From: a bacterium | Lineage (GTDB): Bacteria > Actinomycetota > Acidimicrobiia > UBA5794 > ZC4RG35 | DNA: 8,290 bases | Direction: 5' to 3' | NCBI GenBank assembly: GCA_028819835.1 | Contig: JAPPKR010000227.1 | Coordinates: 1-8,290, forward strand | In this document: positions 1-5,640 of the stretch, piece after piece | Numbering within the stretch: the stretch's first letter is position 1 | Layout of the letters: the number at the start of each line of letters is the position of its first letter | Made by a program: the position numbers and the translations under genes | The notes under the pieces: generated by a model | Told to the model about the DNA's origin: nothing | Seen by the model: the letters and a program-made list of their open reading frames with translations, nothing else | The model's database searches: none

Positions 1-182
1 AGGGTGATGGAGGTCCCGATCTCCAGTCCGGGCTCGGCATGGGAAGCCAGGCACCCGGAGAGGAAGGGCTCGTGGCTGGTCTCGGCGGTGAAGAAGCCGT
101 CGTAGCCGATCCGGGCTGCCCGACGGGCAGCCTCGGGGGCGGCTGTGGGCGGCAGGGTGGGGAAGTAGTAGTCGAATTTCAT
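1..182 (-). CDS. LLM-class (luciferase-like, F420-type) oxidoreductase, N-terminal part, cut by window edge
   Basis: The minus strand reads from an ATG at 182-180 without a stop to the left edge, giving 60 complete codons. The protein begins MKFDYYFPTLPP, continues with IGYDGFFTAETSHEPF and ends in EIGTSIT. Known of the family: an N-terminal first beta strand, then 'GxDGxxxxET.HxPF', then 'xxxLGTxI' is the pattern of luciferase-like monooxygenase fold (TIM barrel) proteins. The version with TAET(S/A)H(D/E)PF is typical of the actinobacterial F420-dependent oxidoreductase subgroup. Such enzymes use reduced F420 or FMN to reduce or oxidise small organic substrates in the cytosol; the substrate cannot be predicted. 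A weak Shine-Dalgarno, AGGGA, lies at 195-191, 8 nt before the ATG. The gene is divergent from the small plus-strand gene at 247. The family call is fairly sure; the cofactor is inferred from family resemblance only. Confidence 0.85.
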   Translation of the reverse strand, partial: MKFDYYFPTLPPTAAPEAARRAARIGYDGFFTAETSHEPFLSGCLASHAEPGLEIGTSIT

Positions 183-246
183 GGTCTGGGTCCCTGATTA
201 TCTCCGGTCGATGGCCACACCCCGGACATTAGACTCATGCCCCATA

Positions 247-495
247 ATGAGACGAGTCTTCAAAATGGCGGTGGTCGTGGGAGGGATCGGCGCCTTGGCC
301 TGGAGCATGCGAAAGCGCGTTCGCATCGCCATCGGACGGGGACCCTCCGAGCCTGACTTTCACATTATCGAGCCCACCCCGGAGGAACCCGAGGTTGCGA
401 TGTCCGCCGAAGCGGAGCAGGATCCCGATGCAGAACCGTCTCCCGACTCCGATCCCGACGAAGCCGGGTCTGACTCTCAAGACGAAACCCGCTGA
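247..495 (+). CDS. Small single-pass membrane protein with acidic, Pro/Asp/Glu-rich tail (hypothetical)
   Basis: An 82-residue protein. It starts MRRVFKM, followed by a hydrophobic stretch (residues about 7-20, AVVVGGIGALAWSM), then a basic cluster RKRVR, then a long acidic tail rich in Pro, Glu, Asp and Ser ending in SQDETR. This looks like one membrane anchor with positively charged flanks and a disordered acidic tail, but the hydrophobic segment is short. I do not recognise a named family and assign no function. The ATG at 247 was chosen because the hydrophobic segment follows at once; the frame stays open upstream to an ATG at 181, which would add 22 residues and overlap the divergent gene's start. 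No strong Shine-Dalgarno is visible. The tail codons contain short direct repeats (TCCCGAC at two places, 441-460 region). It lies just before rlmN on the same strand and may share its transcript. Confidence 0.55.
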   Translation: MRRVFKMAVVVGGIGALAWSMRKRVRIAIGRGPSEPDFHIIEPTPEEPEVAMSAEAEQDPDAEPSPDSDPDEAGSDSQDETR

Positions 496-519
496 TCCCC
501 GGCGCGGTCTACTGAAGAC

Positions 520-533
520 AGGAGGGAGCCTCC
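520..533 (+). promoter_or_regulatory. Strong Shine-Dalgarno-like AGGAGGGAG inside a small hairpin upstream of rlmN
   Basis: AGGAGGGAG at 520-528 is the best ribosome-binding sequence in this region, but it is 22 nt from the GTG at 551, too far for normal use, and no start codon lies at ordinary spacing in the rlmN frame. Its core GGAGG (521-525) can pair exactly with CCTCC (529-533) across a 3-nt loop. The hairpin is flanked by a direct repeat of GAAGAC (514-519 and 535-540). The function is unknown: it could modulate rlmN translation or be chance in GC-rich DNA. Confidence 0.3.
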
Positions 534-550
534 AGAAGACGCCTGCGCCT

Positions 551-1597
551 GTGTCCGAAGGCTCGCCCTATCTGGTCGATCCCGACCGGCTGGGAGAGGT
601 GGTAGGCGCCGATGAGCCTTCCTTCCGGTCCGACCAACTCCGGGAGTGGCTGTACAGGAACCCGGTGCTGGACGCCCGGGACATGACCAACCTGCCGGGT
701 GATCTACGGGGCGCTCTCTCGCACCGGCTGTGGCCTTTTGAAGTGGAGGAGCATCAGAGCGCCGATCGGGGCGCCACGCACAAGTGGCTGTTCAGGACCG
801 GCGACCAAGCGGCCATCGAGTCGGTGGTGATGGGATACAGGACCCGCACCACCCTGTGCGTGTCATCCCAGGCCGGGTGCGCGCTGGCCTGCACGTTTTG
901 CGCCACTGGACAGTTCGGTTTCGAGAGGCACCTGCAGGCAGGGGAGATCGTTGCCCAGGTGGCGTACGCCAACGCCTTTCTCCGAGATCACCCCCTCCGA
1001 AGTTCCCCAACCCGGGTGACCAACGTGGTGTTCATGGGCATGGGGGAGCCCCTGGCCAACTATCCCCGGCTGCGGAAGGCAATCGGGTTGATGATCGGTG
1101 AGATGGGCATGTCCGCCCGATCCCTTACTGTTTCCACCGTGGGCGTGGTGCCCGGGATACGCCGGCTGGCCGACGATCCCTGGCCGGTCAAACTGGCCGT
1201 GAGCCTGCACGCCGCCGATGACGAACTGCGTTCCCGGCTGGTCCCGCTCAACCGGCGGTATCCCCTCTCTGAGATCGAGGCGGCTGCGTCCTACTTCTTC
1301 GAGAAGAAAGGGAGAAGGGTCTCCTTGGAGTGGACCATGATCAGGGGCGTCAACGATCACCGTACCCAGGCCGACCGGCTGGTTCCGATAGCCCGGCGCC
1401 TTCGGGCCCACGTCAACCTGATCGCTCTTAACCCAACCCCGCTCAGCAGTGACATGCCCTCCACCCCGCAGGCGATCCGGCGTTTCGCAGCCGCCCTGCG
1501 GGAGGGCGGGGTGAACGTAACGGTACGGGACACCCGGGGAACCGACATAGACGCCGCCTGCGGTCAACTCCGGGTCAGGTCCAGCGGCAGGAGCTGA
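551..1597 (+). CDS. rlmN: RlmN: dual-specificity 23S rRNA/tRNA adenine-C2 methyltransferase (radical SAM)
   Basis: RlmN methylates C2 of A2503 in 23S rRNA and A37 in some tRNAs in the cytosol, supporting translational accuracy. From the chosen GTG start the protein has 348 residues, normal for the family. The radical-SAM cluster motif CALACTFC gives Cys110, Cys114 and Cys117. The two mechanistic cysteines are also present: Cys103 in LCVSSQ and Cys337 in the C-terminal DTRGTDIDAACGQL, matching E. coli Cys118 and Cys355. Other hallmarks are FMGMGEP (161-167), STVGVVPGIRRLA, KLAVSLHA, EWTMIRGVND and LIALNPT. The start is uncertain. Family homology begins at about YLVDPDRL, just after the GTG at 551. 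ATG at 428 has an AGGA at 419-422 (5-nt spacer) but would add 41 Pro/Lys/Thr-rich residues and overlap the upstream gene by 68 bp. Cfr (A2503 C8 methylation, resistance) is a close relative, but overall style and neighbours favour RlmN. Confidence 0.93.
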   Translation: MSEGSPYLVDPDRLGEVVGADEPSFRSDQLREWLYRNPVLDARDMTNLPGDLRGALSHRLWPFEVEEHQSADRGATHKWLFRTGDQAAIESVVMGYRTRTTLCVSSQAGCALACTFCATGQFGFERHLQAGEIVAQVAYANAFLRDHPLRSSPTRVTNVVFMGMGEPLANYPRLRKAIGLMIGEMGMSARSLTVSTVGVVPGIRRLADDPWPVKLAVSLHAADDELRSRLVPLNRRYPLSEIEAAASYFFEKKGRRVSLEWTMIRGVNDHRTQADRLVPIARRLRAHVNLIALNPTPLSSDMPSTPQAIRRFAAALREGGVNVTVRDTRGTDIDAACGQLRVRSSGRS

Positions 1598-1637
1598 CAG
1601 AGCACCCGGTCGGCGTCCGCCAAAACGCAACGGCCTT

Positions 1638-1652
1638 GGTATCGTCGCCTTG
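1638..1652 (+). promoter_or_regulatory. Probable extended -10 promoter giving a leaderless phosphotransferase mRNA
   Basis: TGG followed by TATCGT (hexamer 1640-1645) matches an extended -10 (TGn-TANNNT). The hexamer ends 7 nt before the ATG at 1653, so transcription would start at or within a base of that ATG. No Shine-Dalgarno is visible upstream of the gene. Leaderless mRNAs with this geometry are common in actinobacteria. No convincing -35 is visible. Confidence 0.45.
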
Positions 1653-2735
1653 ATGGACGTAGAAGCGGGAATCACGCCCGAGTTGATACGGGTGCGGGCC
1701 GATGAGCGGTTCGACGAGGCGCGGATTGCGGCTTACCTGCGTGATCGACTTCCCGGGAGCGACCTCCCCCTGACGGTCCGGCAATTCGCGCGGGGGAAGG
1801 CGAACCTCACCTATCTGCTCGTCTATGGCGATCCCCGAACGCCCACCACAGAGTACGTACTCCGCCGTCCGCCGCTCGGTCCGGTCGCGCCGGGCTCGCA
1901 CGACATGGCGCGTGAGTACCGGGTCCTGGCCAACCTGTGGCGCGCCTTTCCCCTGGCAGCTCGCGCTTATCTCTTCTGTGACGACGAATCGGTGCTGGGC
2001 GCCCCGTTCTTCGTTATGGAGCGGCGACGGGGGTTGGTGGTGCAGGGTGCGATTCCCCCGGAGTTCGGAGGCGGGGAGGACCCCGGCGCCAACCGGAAGC
2101 TGTCGGAGGTGGTCGTCGACACCCTGGCCGAGTTCCACGCGGTGGATCCGGACTCGGCCGGGCTGGGGGATCTAGGTTATCCGGAGGGTTTCATGCAGCG
2201 CCAGATGCAGGGATGGCTGGGACGCTGGCGTGGCGCTCGCCATGAACCCAATCCGCTGGTCGACGAGTTGTCCCTCTGGTTGGAGGAGACGATGCCCGCC
2301 TCGCCCCCGCCTACCCTGCTCCACAATGACTGGCGGCTGGACAACATGGCTGTCGATCCCGGGGACCCGGGAAGGTGCGTAGCCGTCTACGACTGGGACA
2401 TGTGCACCCGCGGAGATCCGTTTGCGGATGTCGGCACCCTGATGGCGTGCTGGTTCGACCGCGATGAGCAGTCGATCTTCCTTGATCCCATGCCGACCCG
2501 CTCCCGGGGCTTCATGACACGGCGGGAAGCGATCCTCCGCTACGGTCGGAAGTCGGGCCGGGACATCTCGAACATGAACTGGTACCTGGTGTTCGGTACA
2601 TTCAAGTTGGCCGTGATTCTCCAGCAGATATACATTCGCTGGCTGCGGGGACAGACCAAGGACGAACGGTTCTCCAACATGGGCAAGGACGCCGCCATGC
2701 TCTTCGAGATGGCTGCTGACCGAAGGTCCGCCTGA
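1653..2735 (+). CDS. APH-fold phosphotransferase (ACAD10/11-type kinase family)
   Basis: A 360-residue cytosolic protein with the aminoglycoside phosphotransferase/choline kinase fold. Visible in order: the nucleotide-loop region RGKANLTYLL; the strand YVLRRPPLGPV followed by HDMAREYRVL; the linker APFFVMERR; the catalytic loop HNDWRLDN (His224, Asp226, Asn231); and the metal-binding segment YDWDMCTRGDPFADVG (Asp247, Asp249). Known of the family: the 'LR(R/K)PP.G ... H..REYRV' form belongs to the kinase-like proteins related to the N-terminal domain of ACAD10/ACAD11 and to LvaA, which phosphorylate 4-hydroxyacyl-CoA thioesters. True antibiotic phosphorylation is much less likely. No acyl-CoA dehydrogenase is nearby, so the substrate is open. 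ATG 1653 is preferred over the TTG directly before it at 1650. The gene stands alone between rlmN and the AT-rich island, and the -10 element 7 nt upstream suggests a leaderless transcript. Confidence 0.85.
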   Translation: MDVEAGITPELIRVRADERFDEARIAAYLRDRLPGSDLPLTVRQFARGKANLTYLLVYGDPRTPTTEYVLRRPPLGPVAPGSHDMAREYRVLANLWRAFPLAARAYLFCDDESVLGAPFFVMERRRGLVVQGAIPPEFGGGEDPGANRKLSEVVVDTLAEFHAVDPDSAGLGDLGYPEGFMQRQMQGWLGRWRGARHEPNPLVDELSLWLEETMPASPPPTLLHNDWRLDNMAVDPGDPGRCVAVYDWDMCTRGDPFADVGTLMACWFDRDEQSIFLDPMPTRSRGFMTRREAILRYGRKSGRDISNMNWYLVFGTFKLAVILQQIYIRWLRGQTKDERFSNMGKDAAMLFEMAADRRSA

Positions 2736-2894
2736 CAGGCCCGATCGACTCGCCGCGAGGCCTTGGGCGGGAGCATTGCACCGATGGGTCAACCATGGCA
2801 AATAGTGGAGCGATGCTTATAAAAAACCAATGTATATCTTCTGCCAAAGTATATTGTATTCTGTATAGATTTTCGCAGAATTAGTGGAGTCTGT
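2736..2894. promoter_or_regulatory. Intergenic region with AT-rich island upstream of the MarR gene
   Basis: Between the phosphotransferase stop and the MarR start, the first 75 bp have ordinary high GC and include a small stem CTCG-CCG-CGAG at 2748-2758 without a T-tract, so no clear intrinsic terminator. From about 2811 to 2883 the composition changes sharply to AT-rich, with an A6 run (2821-2826), GTATAT twice (2832-2837 and 2849-2854, 17 bp apart) and TGTAT three times (2831, 2855, 2862). The 8-mer TAGTGGAG occurs twice (2803-2810 and 2882-2889); the second copy holds the marR Shine-Dalgarno. This is the best candidate regulatory region in the window; repeated TGTAT(A) sites could be operator half-sites. 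Confidence 0.6.
2841..2869 (+). promoter_or_regulatory. Sigma70-type promoter of the MarR gene
   Basis: CTGCCA at 2841-2846 matches the -35 consensus at 4 of 6 positions. After a 17-bp spacer comes TATAGA at 2864-2869, directly preceded by TG. Transcription would start at about 2876, leaving a leader of about 20 nt that includes the Shine-Dalgarno GGAG at 2886-2889. The promoter overlaps the repeated TGTAT elements, as expected for a self-repressing regulator. This is read by eye against the consensus only. Confidence 0.5.
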
Positions 2895-2911
2895 GTGCTA
2901 CAGTTCACACA
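2892..2911. repeat. Inverted repeat TGTGTG-N8-CACACA over the MarR start codon
   Basis: Perfect 6-bp arms TGTGTG (2892-2897) and CACACA (2906-2911) are separated by 8 bp. The left arm contains the GTG start codon of the MarR gene, and the Shine-Dalgarno ends 3 bp upstream. As DNA it could be an operator for the MarR dimer, just downstream of the predicted promoter. As RNA it would form a hairpin that hides the start codon. It could also be chance. Confidence 0.4.
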
Positions 2912-3362
2912 AATGGAGCAAGGTCTTCCCGAAAAAAAAGAAGTCGTCGCAGCTTGGCTGAACAGGATTCCTGCCGCCGGAGTCGGAATAGCGGTGGACT
3001 ATCAGCAGTCCTACGGGCTCAGTTACGTGGACGCCAAGGCATTGGAGCTTCTTTACTCCGCCCCGATGGGCCCTCGCCAACTCGCCGAGAAGCTGCAGAT
3101 GAGTCCGGCCGGGATCACCAAACTGGTTGACCGCCTGGAACGGCGCGGGTTGGTCCAGCGTCGACGCCATCCGGTCGACCGGCGCCGTTCGATGGTGGTC
3201 ATCACCGACAAGGCGCTCGGCTCCAGCTTTCAACGCGAGCAGGTGCGGGACCTGATAGACAAGGCGGTTGGAGACGCCACGGAGAACCAACTGGAAGTGC
3301 TATACGCGTTTCTCGAAGGACTGGGTCAGGAGTTGGAGAGTGAGGGGCTGATCAAGGCCTAG
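2895..3362 (+). CDS. MarR-family winged-helix transcriptional regulator
   Basis: A 155-residue protein, the usual MarR length. An N-terminal helix region (about 15-55) includes YGLSYVDAKALELLY. The HTH follows at about 60-83 (GPRQLAEKLQMSPAGITKLV, with SPAGITKLVDRLERRG as recognition helix and its flank). The wing at about 86-104 has the family signature HPVDRRRSMVVITDKA, equivalent to 'D.R...V.LT'. A C-terminal dimerisation helix contains NQLEVLYAFLEGLGQEL. There is no cysteine, so it is not a thiol-oxidation sensor of the OhrR kind; the ligand is unknown. GTG at 2895 is chosen because GGAG at 2886-2889 sits 5 nt away; ATG at 2913 lacks a Shine-Dalgarno. The GGT-like gene begins 35 bp after its stop on the same strand, so that gene and itself are the likeliest targets. 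Family call is firm; targets are inferred. Confidence 0.92.
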   Translation: MLQFTQMEQGLPEKKEVVAAWLNRIPAAGVGIAVDYQQSYGLSYVDAKALELLYSAPMGPRQLAEKLQMSPAGITKLVDRLERRGLVQRRRHPVDRRRSMVVITDKALGSSFQREQVRDLIDKAVGDATENQLEVLYAFLEGLGQELESEGLIKA

Positions 3363-3384
3363 CCTCTTTGGAGCGGGATCGGTG

Positions 3385-3397
3385 TAGCCTGCCCACT
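3385..3397 (+). promoter_or_regulatory. Possible -10 element for leaderless GGT-like transcript
   Basis: TAGCCT at 3385-3390 fits TANNNT and ends exactly 7 nt before the GTG at 3398, the same spacing as at the phosphotransferase gene (TATCGT to ATG 1653). No Shine-Dalgarno precedes the GTG and no -35 is visible. It would allow the GGT-like gene to be made separately from the MarR gene upstream. Confidence 0.3.
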
Positions 3398-4888
3398 GTG
3401 ACGAGACTGGCGGTCTCCGGACCTTCCCCAAAGTGTGCCGAGGCCGGAGCGGCCATGGGCAGGGCAGGGGGGAACGCGGTGGACGCCGCCCTGGCTGCCA
3501 TGATGGTGGGCCTGGTGACCGAGATCGCGGTGATCGCTCCGGGTGCGGGGGGCTTCGCGACGGTGGGAGGACCCGATCACCCCCCGGTGGTGTACGACGG
3601 CGCCATGGCGATGCCCGGGCTGGGATTGGATCCCGACCGGTTGGGAAGCGGAGGGGTTCCGGTGCACCTCGGGTACGGCGGGGGAGTGGACACCATCGTG
3701 GGACCGGGCAGCGTGGCTGTTCCGGGAGGTTGGGCGGCCATGAGGGCGGTATGGAAAGATTACGGGTCCGCTCCATGGAGAGAGATCGTGGCCCCCGCCC
3801 TCGACCATGCTCGGCGGGGATTCCCGCTGGGCTCGGTTGCCGACTACTACCTGCAATACTCCTTCGATCCCATCTTCTCTCTGGACCCCAAGTCCCGAGC
3901 CGCTCTTCACAACGGGAACCGACGACGCAACGCCGGCGAGTTGATCTGGGTACCCGGTCTGGCGGACGCCCTGTCCGCCATCGCCACGGACGGCACCGAA
4001 GTGCTGTACGGGGGCGATCTGGGCCAGGACATCTCGGACGACATTCTTGAACGAGAGGGAATCATCACCCGGCGGGACCTGTCCGAGTACCGGGTGCGGA
4101 AGCGCTCTCCGATAGTCCTCGGGCTGGATGGATGGACCGTGGCGCTCAATCCCCCTCCGGCGGTGGGCGGGGTGGCGCTGGCGGGGATGCTGGCCAAGGT
4201 GGGCTTGGAGCCGCCGCTGTCGCCCCGAAGCCTCATAGAGGCGCAGTTGGAGGTGCTTGGCTACCGCTCCACCCTCATAGACGGCGCCCGGGATTGGAGG
4301 GAGGGGATCGGAAGGATGTCGAAACTGATGCTGGCGGGTTTGGGCTCTGCGTCCACAGTGAACATCTCGGCGGTGGATTCTTCCGGTCTGGCTTGCGCGG
4401 TCACCTTGTCAGGAGGGTACGGATCCGGAGTGATCGCGGGCGGAAGCGGCATGTGGATGAACAACTCGCTGGGCGAGATTGAGCTGACCGGCGGGAAGTT
4501 CCACGGCCAGTCTCCGGGGCAGCGTCTCATGTCGAACATGGCCCCCACCGTCATGTGGAGGGACACGGGGGCGGTGGTGGCGGCCGGGTCCCCCGGAGCC
4601 GACCGGATCACCACCGCCTTGCAGGCCACGCTGGCATCGGTGATCGTGGACGGATGTTCCCTGGCCGAAGCGGTGGAGCGCCACCGCGCCCATGTGGAGC
4701 GCACGCCGGAGGGGTGGAGTCTCCGTTACGAAGAGGGGTTCTGTACCGACGGTCTGGAGATCCCTCTCCGCGGCTTCGACGGACGCCACATGTATTTCGG
4801 AGGGGTCAGCGCCGCCGCACTCCACCCCGACGGATCGATGGAAGCGGTCGCCGACTCTCGCCGGGTCGGAAGGGGGATCGTCGTATAA
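3398..4888 (+). CDS. Gamma-glutamyltranspeptidase-like Ntn-hydrolase, divergent subfamily
   Basis: A 496-residue GGT-family protein. The N-terminal GGT motif is EAGAAMGRAGGNAVDAALAA (15-34), followed by a modified glycine segment APGAGGF (47-53). The autoprocessing site and nucleophile is Thr320 in TVNISAVD, matching 'TTHYSVVD' of classic GGTs, so cleavage into subunits of about 319 and 177 residues is expected. Small-subunit motifs GYGSG, MNNSLGEIEL and MSNMAPT (378-384) follow. Oddities: the usual RETAP-type motif with the carboxylate-binding Arg is replaced by GAMAMPG (68-74), and the 'SS' oxyanion pair is Ser379-Asn380. Activity on glutathione is therefore doubtful; a different amide or gamma-glutamyl substrate is likelier. 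No signal peptide or membrane anchor is seen, unlike periplasmic GGTs. GTG 3398 is chosen because the family core begins directly after it; TTG 3368 would add 10 residues. Its stop overlaps the proposed SURF1 start. Confidence 0.85.
   Translation: MTRLAVSGPSPKCAEAGAAMGRAGGNAVDAALAAMMVGLVTEIAVIAPGAGGFATVGGPDHPPVVYDGAMAMPGLGLDPDRLGSGGVPVHLGYGGGVDTIVGPGSVAVPGGWAAMRAVWKDYGSAPWREIVAPALDHARRGFPLGSVADYYLQYSFDPIFSLDPKSRAALHNGNRRRNAGELIWVPGLADALSAIATDGTEVLYGGDLGQDISDDILEREGIITRRDLSEYRVRKRSPIVLGLDGWTVALNPPPAVGGVALAGMLAKVGLEPPLSPRSLIEAQLEVLGYRSTLIDGARDWREGIGRMSKLMLAGLGSASTVNISAVDSSGLACAVTLSGGYGSGVIAGGSGMWMNNSLGEIELTGGKFHGQSPGQRLMSNMAPTVMWRDTGAVVAAGSPGADRITTALQATLASVIVDGCSLAEAVERHRAHVERTPEGWSLRYEEGFCTDGLEIPLRGFDGRHMYFGGVSAAALHPDGSMEAVADSRRVGRGIVV
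4868..4876 (+). promoter_or_regulatory. Ribosome-binding site GGAAGGGGG that decides the SURF1 start
   Basis: This purine run lies inside the 3' end of the GGT-like gene and ends 8 nt before ATA 4885-4887, a normal spacing for initiation there. No ATG, GTG or TTG in the SURF1 frame lies within reach of it. Confidence 0.45.
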
Positions 4889-5640
4889 AACGGGCGGATT
4901 ACTCATTCCTGGGCAGGTGGCAGTGGGCGGTTGCCCATCTGGTGGTGCTTGCCCTGGTCCTTGTGCTGGTCAATCTCGGCTTGTGGCAACTGCGACGCCT
5001 GGAAGAGAGGAGGCTTGACAACCAGGTGGGTATGGCGCGCAACGCCGCCGATCCTCTAGATCTGGAGTCGATGGTGGCCGGAGCCGGATCCGAGATAGAC
5101 ACCCTTGAGTTCCGGCGGGCCGTCACCCGGGGCGAGTGGAACGCCGGTTATGAGGTGTATGTCCGCTCCCAGGTGAGAGAGGGTCGCTCCGGTCTGTGGG
5201 TGATCACCCCGCTGGTCTTGGCCGATGGCCGGGCGGTCATGGTCAACCGGGGGTGGATTCCGGTCGAGTTGGACCGCAGGGCGGCCGGCCCCCCGGCAGG
5301 GGAGGTGGAAGTCACCGGGGTGGTGAGAGCATCCCGTTCCCGGTCGACTCTGGGTCCCGAGGACCGGCCGGGAGCCGAGGACACCATTGCCCGGGTGGAC
5401 TTGTCCGTCCTCGACGAATATGTCCCTCACCCTCTGCTGGGCGTGTACCTGGAGGAGTCCTCAGCCAACCGGTCGGACTGGCCCCTCCGGCTGGTCCGGC
5501 CCACCTTCGACGACGAGGGCTCCCACCTTGTCTACGCCGTCCAGTGGTTTTCCTTCGCCTTGGTGGCATTGGTGGGCTATGGGGCCATGATCAGGGCCAC
5601 CGCCCACCGTCGCTACCGTCCCGCCGCTCCGGTGGAGTGA
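4885..5640 (+). CDS. SURF1-family cytochrome c oxidase assembly protein, probable ATA start
   Basis: SURF1 proteins help insert haem a into subunit I of cytochrome c oxidase in the cytoplasmic membrane. From ATA 4885 the protein has 251 residues. The first membrane helix is at about 14-34 and ends in NLGLWQLRRLEERR, the family signature. The soluble domain has FRRAVTRGEW, SGLWVITPLVLADGRAVMVNRGWIP. The second helix is at about 217-236, in HLVYAVQWFSFALVALVGYG, followed by a basic tail. The start is odd: the frame has no ATG, GTG or TTG between GTG 4711, deep in the GGT-like gene, and GTG 4942, inside the first helix. ATA 4885 overlaps the preceding TAA as ATAA, has a Shine-Dalgarno 8 nt upstream, and gives the expected N-terminus KRADYSFLGRW. 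A single A-to-G change at 4887 would give a standard ATGA overlap. An automatic caller would probably place the start at 4942 or 4945. Family is sure; start is inferred. Confidence 0.85.
   Translation: MKRADYSFLGRWQWAVAHLVVLALVLVLVNLGLWQLRRLEERRLDNQVGMARNAADPLDLESMVAGAGSEIDTLEFRRAVTRGEWNAGYEVYVRSQVREGRSGLWVITPLVLADGRAVMVNRGWIPVELDRRAAGPPAGEVEVTGVVRASRSRSTLGPEDRPGAEDTIARVDLSVLDEYVPHPLLGVYLEESSANRSDWPLRLVRPTFDDEGSHLVYAVQWFSFALVALVGYGAMIRATAHRRYRPAAPVE

Noticed and set aside
197..202. GATAAT on the minus strand as -10 of the left-edge oxidoreductase
   Set aside because: No -35 is visible, and a start about 7 nt downstream would leave the AGGGA Shine-Dalgarno outside the mRNA; the evidence conflicts.
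863..1675. 270-residue minus-strand open frame
   Set aside because: Antisense to rlmN, whose motifs are all intact; no family features in the minus-strand product.
1653..2735. Aminoglycoside resistance gene
   Set aside because: The APH fold is present, but the LRRPPLG and HDMAREYRVL motifs mark the ACAD10/11-like kinase group, and no resistance or mobile context is present.
2738..2769. Terminator after the phosphotransferase gene
   Set aside because: Only a 4-bp stem with a 3-nt loop (2748-2758) and a weak GCCC/GGGC outer pairing, with no following T-tract on the coding strand.
2795..2884. 29-codon open frame in the AT-rich island (MANSGAMLIKNQ...)
   Set aside because: The predicted marR promoter lies inside it and there is no well-spaced Shine-Dalgarno for its ATG. 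An open frame of this length is expected by chance. A conserved leader peptide is not fully excluded.
4555..4884. Extended SURF1 reading frame starting at ATG 4555 inside the GGT-like gene
   Set aside because: The upstream part is a Gly/Arg/Pro-rich shadow of the GGT small-subunit region without SURF1 similarity, and it would overlap an intact gene by more than 300 bp.
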